Shown: positions 22,928-31,962, counted from the first letter of the stretch. The stretch: DNA of 48,780 nucleotides from Mycobacteriales bacterium (GCA_035504215.1 DATJSI010000081.1:1-48780), one strand, 5' to 3'. Translations and numbers: made by a program. The notes: generated by a model from the letters alone, not told the origin.

Positions 22928-23301
22928 GCGTCTCGACGGATCCGGGGAGCGCAGTGACGGAGCCGGTGATCGGTGTGGAACTGCGCTCGCGTCGGCATCG
23001 GAAGCCTGTGCCCGGCACCACCGGACCAACGGTCGCCCGATCCGGGTCGGCGCCCATCACGCCGGCCGGTCGACGAGACCGCGTCCTGCCGTTCGCGATC
23101 GTGGCTACGGCACAACCGCCAGTGTGCTGCTTCCGCCCGGCCCGCAGTCGACCGTGGATTCCTGGTCGGCATCGCGCTGCTCGTGGCGGTCGGTGCGGCA
23201 TTCTGGCTGCCGTGGGCCCGGCTCCCGTCCTGGGCGAGTGGAGGCCGCGACCCGGCCTCGAAGGCCCGATCACGACGGAAACGGCTGAGCGTTACTGGTA
23301 G
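22924..23301 (+). pseudogene. Remnant of a membrane protein, probably the N-terminus of a GGDEF-type protein
   Basis: ATG 22924 overlaps the REC-EAL stop, and the frame runs to TAG 23299-23301 (125 codons). Its second half does not look natural, with a CCFRPARSRPW-type composition. A different frame from about 23137 instead reads VDRGFLVGIALLVAVGAAFWLPWARLPSW, a typical transmembrane hairpin. One frameshift near 23100-23140 would join RDRVLPFAIVAT to that segment. The frame then ends where the devR gene begins on the other strand. I read it as a truncated and frameshifted third gene of the kinase/EAL operon. GGDEF identity is a guess from context. Confidence 0.4.
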
Positions 23302-23972
23302 GTGTCGCGGGCGACGTCGTGCGCGAGCACGGCCGCCTGGGTGCGGCGCTCGAGCCCGAGTTTGGCGAGGATGTTCGACACGTAGTTCTTGACCGTCTTT
23401 TCGGCGAGGAACATTCGTTCACCGATCTGCCGGTTGGTCAGACCTTCGCCGACCAGGTCGAGAACCTTGCGCTCCTGATCCGATAGGGACGACAGCCGGT
23501 GCTCGGTGCGACTCTGCGAGCGCAGCCGTTCCATCACCTGCTGGGTGGTGACCGGGTCCAGCAGTGACCCGCCGGCAGCGACGACGCGGACCGCGCCGAT
23601 CAGGTCGGAGCCACGAATCTGCTTGAGAACGAAGCCCTGGGCTCCCGCGATGATCGCGTTCAGCATCGCTTCGTCGTCCGCGAAAGAGGTGAGCATCAGG
23701 CAGGCGGTGCCGGGAATCAGCGTCCGCAACTCGCGGCATGCCGTCACTCCGCTGCCATCGGGAAGCCGTACATCGAGTACGGCGACGTCGGGGCGAATCA
23801 TGGGGGCTCGAGCGATCGCCTCGGCAACGGTCGAGGCCTCTCCGACGACGGTGATGTCGCCCTCTGCCTCGAGCATGTCCTTGACGCCACGTCGGACGAC
23901 CTCATGGTCGTCCAGCAGGAACACCCTGATGGTGTCCTGGCTGGTGGTGACCGGCGTGGTGTCGGGGCTCAT
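23292..23972 (-). CDS. devR: DevR/DosR-type NarL-family response regulator (copy 1)
   Basis: A 226-residue regulator. The receiver has the acidic pair in [13 protein letters not shown] (Asp21-22), phosphoacceptor Asp67 in [13 protein letters not shown], the switch Thr in [12 protein letters not shown] and Lys in [10 protein letters not shown]. The LuxR helix-turn-helix [38 protein letters not shown] is very close to mycobacterial DosR, including the EKTVKNYVS recognition helix that reads GGGAC half-sites. ATG 23972 is chosen because the domain begins directly after it and the BON gene ends 4 bp upstream; the frame stays open further. It is probably cotranscribed with BON from a DosR-like box at 24468-24481, implying autoregulation. 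No DevS-type kinase is adjacent. Confidence 0.92.
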   Translation of the reverse strand: MSPDTTPVTTSQDTIRVFLLDDHEVVRRGVKDMLEAEGDITVVGEASTVAEAIARAPMIRPDVAVLDVRLPDGSGVTACRELRTLIPGTACLMLTSFADDEAMLNAIIAGAQGFVLKQIRGSDLIGAVRVVAAGGSLLDPVTTQQVMERLRSQSRTEHRLSSLSDQERKVLDLVGEGLTNRQIGERMFLAEKTVKNYVSNILAKLGLERRTQAAVLAHDVARDTYQ

Positions 23973-23976
23973 CGGT

Positions 23977-24432
23977 TCAGGCGTCAACCGCGACGCGGTT
24001 GTCGATCTCAGCGATCCCGGGCAGGCAGGTGACCGCGCGCTCGGCGGCAATCCGCTCGGCAGCCGACTCGACCCGTCCGGTGAGCGTGACGACGCCACCA
24101 CGTACTTCCGCCACGACCGTGTCGGTGAGGACACCGGGAGCGTGCTGGAGCGCCTTCTGCGCGGCCTTGGCCAGCTCCGTGTCCGAGTGGTGCACACCGT
24201 TGCTGCCGTGCACCGAGATGTCATCGGCGACCGAATGGACGCCCCAGACTTCGAGGGTCACAGCATGTGCGGCCAGCCGGAGGGCGTCGGTCCCGACCTC
24301 ACCGGTCAGCGTGACGGTGCCATGGTCGGCAGCTACGCCGATGTGCGGTGCGTCGTGGCCCAGCGTGTCCCGAAGTGCGGTCTCGACCAGGTCCTGGAGA
24401 GCTTCGTCTGTGGGGTTCGCGATGTGTTCCAT
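23977..24432 (-). CDS. BON-domain protein (two or three BON repeats)
   Basis: A 151-residue protein with repeated BON modules: LVETALRDTLGHDAPHIGVAADHGTVTLTGEV, ALRLAAHAVTLEVWGVHSVADDISV, then AKAAQKALQHAPGVLTDTVVAEVRGGVVTLTGRV and AAERAVTCLPGIAEIDNRVAV. The V-TLTG-V core is the BON signature. BON proteins bind phospholipid or small ligands; no signal peptide is present, so it is probably cytosolic. BON genes occur in DosR regulons (for example Hrp1-type neighbours in mycobacteria). ATG 24432 is preferred; no Shine-Dalgarno is seen, and the DosR-like box centre lies 42.5 bp upstream, fitting a leaderless start. TTG 24474 in the same frame falls inside the box and is unlikely. Confidence 0.85.
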   Translation of the reverse strand: MEHIANPTDEALQDLVETALRDTLGHDAPHIGVAADHGTVTLTGEVGTDALRLAAHAVTLEVWGVHSVADDISVHGSNGVHHSDTELAKAAQKALQHAPGVLTDTVVAEVRGGVVTLTGRVESAAERIAAERAVTCLPGIAEIDNRVAVDA

Positions 24433-24467
24433 GCGACAACCGTCGCCGAACGCCTCAGGAGGGACTA

Positions 24468-24481
24468 GGGCCAATAGTCCT
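24468..24481 (-). promoter_or_regulatory. DosR-like box upstream of BON-devR
   Basis: Read on the minus strand it is AGGACTATTGGCCC, matching GGGAC-N4-GGCCC with one mismatch. It is centred 42.5 bp before the BON start and about 90 bp before the divergent AraC-type gene. Confidence 0.65.
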
Positions 24482-24563
24482 CAGTTGACCGGGCCGTTCG
24501 CGGTACGGTGACATCGCCCGGACCCCGCGCGACTCTGCTTCCCGAGTGCGGTGGGCGAGGTTC

Positions 24564-25535
24564 ATGGCCGAGGCATCCGTGATCCGGCGTATCGATAACG
24601 CCACGTCGTTGCGTGCGGATGATCTCCGGGATCCGGAGTACGCGGCCGCGGATCCGGTCGCGGTGTCCCCCCTCGACGAAGGCGCTCCACTGCGGGCCAG
24701 GCTTGCGTTCCTCAGGGTGGGGGAGATGTGGGCCGGCGTCGTCGAGGCCGGTATGGCCGCTGCAGTGGTGCTGACCGCATCGGAGACCGTACGGATCCTG
24801 CTGCCGCTCGACGGCCAGGCAACCGCGCGGCTGACGAACGGGTCGGCTCACGCGCTCGACCGAGCCGGCGGCCTGGTGACCGGGCCGGGAGAAGGCGTGA
24901 CCGTGACCACGCTAGGGCCCTTCACCCTCGTCACGTTGACCTTCCCGGTGCCGACCGTGCAAACGCAGATGGCGACGGTGATCGGAGAAGCGGTCGGCCC
25001 GGTGCGCTTCGCCGCCCGCCTCGATCTCGTGGCCGCGCCCGGACGGGAGTGGTGCGCTGGCGCGGCGCGGGTCCGCGCGATGGCTCACGATGCCGGCGCG
25101 GGCCGGTCGCTGCCGCCTCCGGCTCTCGACCTGCGGCTGGCGAGCCTCCTTGTGCGGACCCAACCCAGCCAGGTCTCACCGCGCCTGCTTCACCCGATGC
25201 CCGGTGTGGTGGAGCGGGCGATCGACGTCATCGAGGCAAACCCGGCGCACCGGTGGTCGATCGGCGAGCTTGCCGCCGCGGTGCCCTGCGGCGTACGAAC
25301 CCTGCAGGCGGCGTTCCAGCGGGCGTTGGGCACGACTCCGACGGAGTACGTGCGCCGGGTCCGACTGGAACGCGTGCGCGAGGAACTCGAGCGGGCGTTG
25401 CCCGGGGGTGCGACCGTCACCGATATTGCGATGGGCTGGGGCTTCGCGCACATGGGCCGGTTCAGCGCGGCGTACTTCGCGGCTTTCGACGAGTATCCCC
25501 GCCAGACGCTGCGGAGCTCGTGGCACGATCGCTGA
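24564..25535 (+). CDS. AraC-family transcriptional regulator
   Basis: A 323-residue protein. The N-terminal two thirds is an AraC-binding-domain-like beta barrel (ETVRILLPLDGQATARL ... GGLVTGPGEGVTVTTLGPFTLVTLTF). The C-terminal 100 residues hold the double helix-turn-helix: WSIGELAAAVPCGVRTLQAAFQRALGTTPTEYVRRVRLERVREEL and VTDIAMGWGFAHMGRFSAAYFAAFDEYPRQTL. The pattern GF-H-GRFS-Y--FGE/D-P is the AraC signature. ATG 24564 has GAGG 5 nt upstream and is chosen over GTG 24546. It is divergent from BON-devR and shares the region with the DosR-like box. Its ligand and targets are unknown. Confidence 0.88.
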   Translation: MAEASVIRRIDNATSLRADDLRDPEYAAADPVAVSPLDEGAPLRARLAFLRVGEMWAGVVEAGMAAAVVLTASETVRILLPLDGQATARLTNGSAHALDRAGGLVTGPGEGVTVTTLGPFTLVTLTFPVPTVQTQMATVIGEAVGPVRFAARLDLVAAPGREWCAGAARVRAMAHDAGAGRSLPPPALDLRLASLLVRTQPSQVSPRLLHPMPGVVERAIDVIEANPAHRWSIGELAAAVPCGVRTLQAAFQRALGTTPTEYVRRVRLERVREELERALPGGATVTDIAMGWGFAHMGRFSAAYFAAFDEYPRQTLRSSWHDR

Positions 25536-25553
25536 CCTTCGGCCGAGAGTCGA

Positions 25554-25567
25554 GGGACCTTTGTCCT
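25554..25567 (+). promoter_or_regulatory. Orphan DosR-like box
   Basis: GGGACCTTTGTCCT matches GGGAC-N4-GTCCC with one mismatch, inside a wider near-palindrome with CGAGG and CTCGG arms. It lies 19 bp after the AraC-type gene stop. No supported gene begins downstream; a 55-codon frame from ATG 25618 lacks a ribosome-binding site. Confidence 0.5.
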
Positions 25568-25720
25568 CGGTCGAGCAACCGTCGCTCTAGGTGTACCAAC
25601 GCTGTCGCTAAGCGTTGATGTCCGTCACTGATTCCATCGCCGCGCTCAGCCGGGCGGCCCTTGCTGCCGCCGATCGCACGCAAAGCACCAGGCATAAGGC
25701 CGTAGGGGAGCGCGCTGGCA

Positions 25721-26590
25721 TCACAGCCATTCGCGCTGCAGTGCTATGGCGACCGCCGAAGCTCGGTCACGCGACCTCAACTTGACGTGGATTCGCTCGA
25801 GATAGGTCTTGATCGTCGATACCGCCACCCCGAGGCGCCGGGCAATCTGCTCGTTGGTCGCCCCGGTCGCGACGTGGCTGAGCACCTCTCGTTCGCGAGC
25901 GGTCAGCGGATTGCCGGCGCTAATGCCGAGTGCGCCGAGCAACGCGCCCAGCTGCCCGACCACTGTGAGGTCGGGGATTATCTCCGCATACGCCGGATCG
26001 TTCGGCCGGCCAGGGTCGGTGAGCAGGATCATAGAGCTGCGCGTGATCATCGGCCCGCTCACGCTCTTCACCAGCCGCAGGACTCTCAGGATCGCCTCCT
26101 GCTGGGCTCGCGACCCGTCGATGATGACGAACTCGATCGACGGGAGCAGATGCGAAAGCGCTGCCGCGCCCGGCGTGGATCCGCGCTCGCCCGGTGCCGC
26201 TGGCACCACAGCCGTTGGGATCCCGGCGTCCGCCATGAGGTGAGCGATGCACGCCGGGACCCCTCGCCCGGCGATCGATACGACGGTCGCCTGCCAGGTC
26301 GGGCGCGCCGAGGCGGGAGAGCGGAGCCGCGCGGCAAGACGCACGAGGCTTTCGTCGAGCTCGGTCTCGATCAGCGGCTGGAGGTCGGGGCTGGTTGCTG
26401 CACGGCTCACTCCCATGCGGAGTTGTTCGTAGACGCCCGCGAGTGGCTGGTCGGTCTGAACCGCCAGCCGGACCATGAGCTCGGTCGTCTCGTCATCGCC
26501 GTCGAGGAAGCGGGCCAGCATCGACTGCGATGCCTCGCCGTTGGTGGAGATGCGTTCAACCGAGGGGGAGTACTCCCGAAGAACCGTCAT
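25721..26590 (-). CDS. LuxR-family DNA-binding regulator
   Basis: A 289-residue protein. The C-terminal domain LTAREREVLSHVATGATNEQIARRLGVAVSTIKTYLERIHVKLRSRDRASAVAIAL is a clear LuxR/GerE helix-turn-helix. The N-terminal 90 residues are helical. Residues about 100-210 (ATVVSIAGRGVPACIAHLMADAGIPTAVVPAA ... IEFVIIDGSRAQQEAILRVL) look like a Rossmann or receiver-like fold, but without the phospho-acceptor Asp pattern. It therefore may be a pseudo-receiver regulator or a ligand sensor. It is convergent to the AraC-type gene. Confidence 0.8.
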   Translation of the reverse strand: MTVLREYSPSVERISTNGEASQSMLARFLDGDDETTELMVRLAVQTDQPLAGVYEQLRMGVSRAATSPDLQPLIETELDESLVRLAARLRSPASARPTWQATVVSIAGRGVPACIAHLMADAGIPTAVVPAAPGERGSTPGAAALSHLLPSIEFVIIDGSRAQQEAILRVLRLVKSVSGPMITRSSMILLTDPGRPNDPAYAEIIPDLTVVGQLGALLGALGISAGNPLTAREREVLSHVATGATNEQIARRLGVAVSTIKTYLERIHVKLRSRDRASAVAIALQREWL

Positions 26591-26865
26591 CGTGCACGAC
26601 CTTGTCAGCCGGAGGGGAAGCGGCGGGGTCGTGGCCTACCCGGGAACACACATTTACGCGGTACCCAACCATACGCGGCGACCGGCCGATATGCGCATTG
26701 CGAGCCGAACTATCCGTTATCCGCCTCGCGGCAGACCAGTGCGGAATGTAGCGCTGATAGGTCTGGCGGGGCGGGACGCATTTTGACTCGCATGGCAGGA
26801 CTTCGTACGGCATTCGACGCTTGCGCGCCGCCAAGCGCTGAAGACCGGTTTGGTATCCCTTACGG
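26591..26865. other. Intergenic region between LuxR-type gene and kup
   Basis: A 275-bp divergent region with no gene visible. It is slightly richer in A+T around 26645-26760 and should hold the promoters of both flanking genes. I looked for a structured potassium or c-di-AMP leader for kup and found none I could support. Confidence 0.4.
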
Positions 26866-28830
26866 GTGACCGAACTGCTTCCGGACACCGGCCCCGACGA
26901 GGAGCCGGCCGGACCCGAGCCGTCCGGTCATCACTATGGCCGCTTGCTGAGTCTGGCGAGCGCAACCGCGGCAGTCGCTGCGCTCGGCGTCGTCTTCGGT
27001 GACATCGGCACCAGCCCGCTCTATGCCCTCCAGACCGTCTTCTCCGCCGACCACGGGCGCGTCCATGCCACCTCGAGCGACGTGTACGGGGTCATCTCGC
27101 TGGTCTTCTGGTCGATCACCGTCGTCGTCTCCGGCAAGTACGTCATCTTCGTACTGCGGGCCGACAACCACGGAGAGGGCGGGGTCATGGCACTCGCCGC
27201 CTTGGTGCGTCGCTCACTGGATCGCACCAGCGTCCGGGCCGGGGCGATCATCATGGCGATCGGGGTGCTCGGCGCGGCTCTGTTCTACGGGGACAGCGTG
27301 ATCACTCCCGCGATCTCCGTGCTGTCCGCGGTCGAAGGTCTGAAGGTTGCTGCGCCGAGCCTCGCGCACGTCGTGCTTCCCACCGCGGCAGTCATTCTCA
27401 CCGCACTGTTCGTGGTGCAGCGTTGGGGCACCGGGCGGATCGGTGCGAGCTTCGGGCCGATCATGCTGCTCTGGTTCGTCGCGCTCGCCGTCCTGGGGCT
27501 GCGCGAGGTCATTCCGCATCCCGGTGTCCTGCGCGGCCTCTCGCCGAGCTACGGCGCGCTGTTCCTCATCGACCATCCGCTGAAAGCCTTCATCGCGATG
27601 GGAGCGGTGGTTCTCGCGGTCACCGGCGCCGAGGCCCTGTACGCCGACCTCGGCCACTTCGGCCGGACACCGATCCGCCGGGCCTGGTTCGCCGTCGTGT
27701 TCCCTGCGCTCACGCTGAACTACCTGGCGCAGGGCGCTCTCATCCTTCAACGCCGCTCGGCCAAGTCGAACCCGTTCTTCCTGCTCGCACCCGGATGGGC
27801 GCGTGTCCCGCTCGTCGTCCTCGCAACCATGGCGACGGTGATCGCCTCGCAAGCCGTGATCTCCGGAGCTTTTTCGGTCTCCCGCCAGGCGGTACGGCTC
27901 GGATTCCTGCCGCACCTTCGCATCCACCACACGTCGTCGGAGGACGTCGGCAGGGTGTACCTGCCGGCGGTCAACTGGGCCCTGTTCGCGGCTGTTGTCG
28001 CGGTGATGCTGGGCTTCGGCTCATCGACCCGCCTTGCGACCGCGTACGGCGTGGCCGTCACCGGGACCTTCCTGATCACGACCGCGCTCTTCCTGGTCGT
28101 CGCCCGCCTGGTGTGGAGGTGGAACGTCGTACAGCTGCTTGCGGCGGGCGTCATCTTCGGCGGCGCGGAGCTCTCGTTCTTCGTCGCGAACATGACCAAG
28201 CTGGTCAAGGGGGCGTGGCTCCCGCTGGTGGTTGCCGCGGTGATCTTCACGGTGATGATGACCTGGCAGCGCGGGCGCGAGCTCGTCACCGTCCGGCGCT
28301 CCGCCATGGAGGGCGACCTGGACGACTTTCTCGCCGAGCTCGGCCGGGAAGGTCCCGCCAGGGTGCCCGGGACCGCGGTGTTCCCGCACGGGCCGCAGAA
28401 CACCGCGCCGTTGGCCTTGCGGCTGAACGTCGAGCGCAACCACGTCCTGCACGAACATGTCGTGATCGTCTCGGCACACACTGCGAACGTTCCGCACCTT
28501 CCGTGGCGGCGCCGGCTGCGGGTGGACTGGCCCGGGGACCCGGACCTTGGCGTCATTCGGATTGCCGTCGACTTCGGCTTCCAGGACCACTCCAGCCTGC
28601 CGGAGGCGCTCGCGCACGCGAACGCCGAGATCCTCGAAGGTGTCCTCGACCTGGACGACGCGACGTACTTCCTGTCCCGGGTGACTCTGAAACGGACGGA
28701 CGAGCCCGGCATGGGCAGGCCGGCCAAGGTGCTGTTCATCGCGCTTGCACACAACGCGACCAACGTGGCCGGCTACCTGTGGCTGCCGGAGGACCGCACG
28801 GTCAGCATGGCCGCCAACCTCGACTTCTGA
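26866..28830 (+). CDS. kup: Low-affinity potassium transporter Kup
   Basis: A 654-residue KUP/HAK/KT potassium:proton symporter, a full-length family member. The first segment LGVVFGDIGTSPLYALQTVF carries the GDIGTSPLY signature. ADNHGEGGVMALAALV, GDSVITPAISVLSAVEGLKV, GAVVLAVTGAEALYADLGHFGRTPIRRAWF and NYLAQGALIL are all typical. About twelve membrane segments end near residue 470, then a soluble C-terminal domain follows. Its start is GTG 26866. Kup imports K+ under acid or osmotic stress, which fits the nearby decarboxylases and USPs. It is convergent with the downstream USP, 22 bp apart. Confidence 0.96.
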   Translation: MTELLPDTGPDEEPAGPEPSGHHYGRLLSLASATAAVAALGVVFGDIGTSPLYALQTVFSADHGRVHATSSDVYGVISLVFWSITVVVSGKYVIFVLRADNHGEGGVMALAALVRRSLDRTSVRAGAIIMAIGVLGAALFYGDSVITPAISVLSAVEGLKVAAPSLAHVVLPTAAVILTALFVVQRWGTGRIGASFGPIMLLWFVALAVLGLREVIPHPGVLRGLSPSYGALFLIDHPLKAFIAMGAVVLAVTGAEALYADLGHFGRTPIRRAWFAVVFPALTLNYLAQGALILQRRSAKSNPFFLLAPGWARVPLVVLATMATVIASQAVISGAFSVSRQAVRLGFLPHLRIHHTSSEDVGRVYLPAVNWALFAAVVAVMLGFGSSTRLATAYGVAVTGTFLITTALFLVVARLVWRWNVVQLLAAGVIFGGAELSFFVANMTKLVKGAWLPLVVAAVIFTVMMTWQRGRELVTVRRSAMEGDLDDFLAELGREGPARVPGTAVFPHGPQNTAPLALRLNVERNHVLHEHVVIVSAHTANVPHLPWRRRLRVDWPGDPDLGVIRIAVDFGFQDHSSLPEALAHANAEILEGVLDLDDATYFLSRVTLKRTDEPGMGRPAKVLFIALAHNATNVAGYLWLPEDRTVSMAANLDF

Positions 28831-28852
28831 GTCCCGACCCCGAACAGATCGC

Positions 28853-29734
28853 TCAGCCGAACGGCTGCTCGGGGGTGCGGACCCTGCGCGGCACGATCAC
28901 CACAGGCACCTCGGTCTGGGCGCTGACGACGCGCACAACCGACCGGCCGATCCGGTGACCGGGACGTTGCGATCCGACCACGAGCAAGCCGTGCTGCTCC
29001 TTGGCGATCTGCAGCAGACGGCCTCCGGGCGCCCCGCGCTCGGTGGCACAGACGACCGTGGTGGGCACCGGCGGCAGATGCATGCGCACCCAGTCGCTCA
29101 GCGGGACCTCGGCCGGAGCGGCGCTCGGGCCGCGCCTCGACTCGGCTACCTCGACGGCGAGGACGGTGACGCCGCGCCGTTCGGCGTCCCGAGCCGCCCA
29201 GTGCAGGGCCTCGATCGAGGCGGTCGAGCGATCCACCCCACAGATGATGCGAGCCGGCTCGGTCCCCGACGTCGCGGCCGGCACCACCATGACCGGGCTG
29301 TACGAGTGATGCGCGAGCTCGCGAGGGACCGTGTCGAACAGCGCTGCAGTGCTCGCATGCTTCGAGGTGACGCCGAGCACGACCAGGGAAGCGGTCTTCG
29401 AATGGACGATCAGCTCCTCCGCGATCGGGGTCGTCACGACACGGACGTCGACCTGTGCGAGATCCGGCACCCGGTCGTGTGCGATGGCGGCCAGCCGCGC
29501 GATCGCAACCCGGCGGTGATCCACGTCCGACTCACCACGGCCGAACGCTTCCGGAGCCTCTCCGCCCACCAGCTTGTGCAGGATGACGAGCGGGACGTTC
29601 CGCAACCGCGCCTCGGCCGCTCCGGCGGCGAGCGCCGCGTCGCCGGCCGGCCCACGCAAGTAGCCCACGACGACCGGGCGCGGCTTGCTCAAGGCGCGCA
29701 GCTCGATCGGGCTGGGGGTGGGCACCGTGTTCAC
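28853..29734 (-). CDS. Universal stress protein, two UspA domains
   Basis: A 293-residue tandem USP. Domain 1 starts PVVVGYLRGPAGDAALAAGAAEARLR and ends LVVLGVTSKHASTAALFDTVPRELAHHSYSPVMVVP. Domain 2 starts IICGVDRSTASIEALHWAARDAERR and ends LLVVGSQRPGHRIGRSVVRVVSAQTEVPVVIVP. GTG 29734 overlaps the stop of the decarboxylase gene by 4 nt, so it is the second gene of that operon. A longer open frame inside the decarboxylase is rejected. The ATP motif is intact-like in domain 2 (GSQRPGHRIGRSV) and weaker in domain 1. Confidence 0.9.
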   Translation of the reverse strand: MNTVPTPSPIELRALSKPRPVVVGYLRGPAGDAALAAGAAEARLRNVPLVILHKLVGGEAPEAFGRGESDVDHRRVAIARLAAIAHDRVPDLAQVDVRVVTTPIAEELIVHSKTASLVVLGVTSKHASTAALFDTVPRELAHHSYSPVMVVPAATSGTEPARIICGVDRSTASIEALHWAARDAERRGVTVLAVEVAESRRGPSAAPAEVPLSDWVRMHLPPVPTTVVCATERGAPGGRLLQIAKEQHGLLVVGSQRPGHRIGRSVVRVVSAQTEVPVVIVPRRVRTPEQPFG

Positions 29735-31962
29735 TCCTGGACGCACGGTACCGAGTAGACCAGCCGGCCGTTGACGTCGTGGCTCTTGACCACGCCCTGC
29801 ATCTCGGTCTCGAAGCCTGGGAACTTCTCGTCCCACTGCTCGAAGGTCTGCAGGTACTCGACGATCGGCTGCACGGCGGCGGTGAACTGCTCACCCGGCA
29901 TGACCACTGGGATACCGGGTGGGTAGAGCAGGCACAGCACTGCGGAGACCCGGCCTTCCAGCTTGTCGATCTCGACGTTGTCGACCTCGTCCCGGATCAG
30001 CGCGTTGAAGGCCTGACCAGGTGTCATCGCGGACTGCGGAATGTGCCGGTAGATGGCTTCCTGCATCTCGCCGGTGTCGACCGCGCTGAGCTGGCGGTGC
30101 ATCTGGTCCGCAAGGTCGCGGAGCCCGAGGCCGGTGTAGCGCTCCGGATGCTCGGCGTAGAGCTCGGGAAGGGCCTCGCAGATGGGAGTGTTTGCGTCGA
30201 TCAGCCGCTTGGTATGCAGGAGCGTCTCCACCAGCGTTGCCGACTTGCCGCGGGTGACCCCGATCGAGAACAGCACGAGAATCGAGTAGAAGCCGGTCTT
30301 CTCCACGACCACCCCCTGCTGGCGAAGCAGCGCAGCGACGATAGCCGCCGGGATGCCGGTGGGCAGCGGCCGGCCGGAAGCGTCGATGCCCGGGCACAGG
30401 AGGGAGACCTTGGTGGGGTCCAACATCGTGTAGCTGGGCTCGAGCCCGCTGAAGCCGGTCCACTCATCGGTCATGATCCAGTCGACCTGGTCCGTGCCGA
30501 GCTTGCCGTCCGGCTGCCACGGCGTGAACCACCAGTCGTTGCTGAGCTCGTAGGTGCGGCCGATCCGCTGGATTTCGGTGCGGAAGTCCAGCGCCTCGCT
30601 GATCGTTGCGTCCATCATCGAGCGGCCGCCAGGGCCCCTCATCATTCTGGTCGCGACGTCGAGCGACGCCACGATGTTGTACTGCGGCGAGGTCGAGGTG
30701 TGCATCATGAACGCTTCGTTGAAGCGATGCTCGTTGACCGGCATGCTGCCCTGCTTGACGTGGATCATCGACGCCTGCGAGAAGGCGGCCAGCATCTTGT
30801 GCGTGGACATCGTCGTGAAGACCGTCGGCGCGTCCTCGCCGCCGGGGTACGACATGCCGAAACGGCCGGCGTAGACCGGGTGGAAGGCGGCGTACGGGAT
30901 CCACGCCTCGTCGAGCAGGATCCGCTCGACCTGGCCGGCCAGCCGCTCGATCACGCGGGCGACGTCGTACATCGTGCCGTCGTAGGTCGAGTTGGTGACG
31001 ATCGCCAGCCGGATCAGGCGGTCCGGGTCGCCGATCAAGGGGTGGTGGCGTAGCTTCTCGCGGATCGCGATCGCCTCGAGCTGAGCCGGGTCGACCGGAC
31101 CGATCATTCCATGGCCGTTGCGCAGCGGGCTCAGGTAGATCGGGATCGCGCCGGTCTGGATCACCGAGTTGACGATCGACTTGTGGCAGTTGCGGTCGAC
31201 GAGTACGACGTCACCGGGCGACACCGTGGCGCGGAAGATGATCTGGTTGCTCATCGTCGTGCCGTTGGTCACGAACAAGGTTTTGTCGGCGCCGAACGCA
31301 TCGGCCGCCTCCGCCTCGGCGTCGGCCACGACGCCCTCGTGCTCGAGGATGGAGCCGAGCTCCGGCACCGAGCTGGACAGGTCGGCGCGCAGGACGTTCT
31401 CGCCGAAGAAGTCGTGGAAGATCCGGCCGACCGGTGTCTTGAGGAATGCGACGCCGCCCATGTGGCCAGGGGTGTGCCACGAGTAGCGGGCGCGCTCGAC
31501 GTAGTCGATCAGCCGGCCGAAGAACGGCGGCAGCAGCTGCTCGCGGTAGTGCGCCATGGCAGCCGCGATGTGGCCGGCCTGGAAGTCCGGCTCGTCCTCG
31601 CCGGCCCAGAGGCAGCCGGTGAGCATGGCGTGAATGCTCGGCGGGATCTCGGTCACGGCGAAGCGCTGGGTGAGCAGGAAGAGCGGGATCAGCTCGTTGT
31701 CCTCGCGCAGGTGCTCGGCGAAGTCGTGCAGAGCGCCCGGACGGTCGAAGCCGGCTTCGTGGTTCCACACGACGAGCACACCGCCGATCTCCGGGTGCGC
31801 GTGCAGGAGCTCGGTCGCGTCGGCAAGGTCGCGGGCGGTGAGCTGCTCAACTCCCAGGGCGGTCAGTCGGTCGTGCACTCCTTGAAGCGCTTCGGCATCG
31901 ACGGTGGAGCGGTCGTGAAGGTCGTCGACCACCAGCAGCGGCAGCCGGTCGAGCATGGTCAT
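29731..31962 (-). CDS. Orn/Lys/Arg decarboxylase, PLP fold type I (copy 1)
   Basis: A 743-residue PLP-dependent decarboxylase with an N-terminal wing domain (LPLLVVDDL ... ELLHAHPEIGGVLVVW), the long-form layout of bacterial lysine, ornithine and arginine decarboxylases. SWHTPGHMGGVAFLKTPVGRIFHDFFG, VTNGTTMSNQIIF, DRNCHKS and LLDEAWIPYAAFHP (Asp351) line the cofactor pocket. Lys389 in MSTHKMLAAF is the Schiff-base lysine. The ATG has GGGAGG 5 nt upstream. Such enzymes consume a proton per turnover and make a polyamine. The exact substrate cannot be told by eye. It is divergent from an APC transporter, with a weak DosR-like palindrome about 66 bp upstream, and is coupled to a USP downstream. 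Confidence 0.92.
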   Translation of the reverse strand: MTMLDRLPLLVVDDLHDRSTVDAEALQGVHDRLTALGVEQLTARDLADATELLHAHPEIGGVLVVWNHEAGFDRPGALHDFAEHLREDNELIPLFLLTQRFAVTEIPPSIHAMLTGCLWAGEDEPDFQAGHIAAAMAHYREQLLPPFFGRLIDYVERARYSWHTPGHMGGVAFLKTPVGRIFHDFFGENVLRADLSSSVPELGSILEHEGVVADAEAEAADAFGADKTLFVTNGTTMSNQIIFRATVSPGDVVLVDRNCHKSIVNSVIQTGAIPIYLSPLRNGHGMIGPVDPAQLEAIAIREKLRHHPLIGDPDRLIRLAIVTNSTYDGTMYDVARVIERLAGQVERILLDEAWIPYAAFHPVYAGRFGMSYPGGEDAPTVFTTMSTHKMLAAFSQASMIHVKQGSMPVNEHRFNEAFMMHTSTSPQYNIVASLDVATRMMRGPGGRSMMDATISEALDFRTEIQRIGRTYELSNDWWFTPWQPDGKLGTDQVDWIMTDEWTGFSGLEPSYTMLDPTKVSLLCPGIDASGRPLPTGIPAAIVAALLRQQGVVVEKTGFYSILVLFSIGVTRGKSATLVETLLHTKRLIDANTPICEALPELYAEHPERYTGLGLRDLADQMHRQLSAVDTGEMQEAIYRHIPQSAMTPGQAFNALIRDEVDNVEIDKLEGRVSAVLCLLYPPGIPVVMPGEQFTAAVQPIVEYLQTFEQWDEKFPGFETEMQGVVKSHDVNGRLVYSVPCVQE

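Noticed and set aside
25618-25785. A 55-codon frame downstream of the orphan DosR-like box
   Set aside because: No ribosome-binding site, no recognisable sequence features, and it overlaps the end of the LuxR-type gene.
26591-26865. c-di-AMP or potassium riboswitch upstream of kup
   Set aside because: No recognisable conserved core or paired helices could be found by eye; a covariance-model search would be needed.
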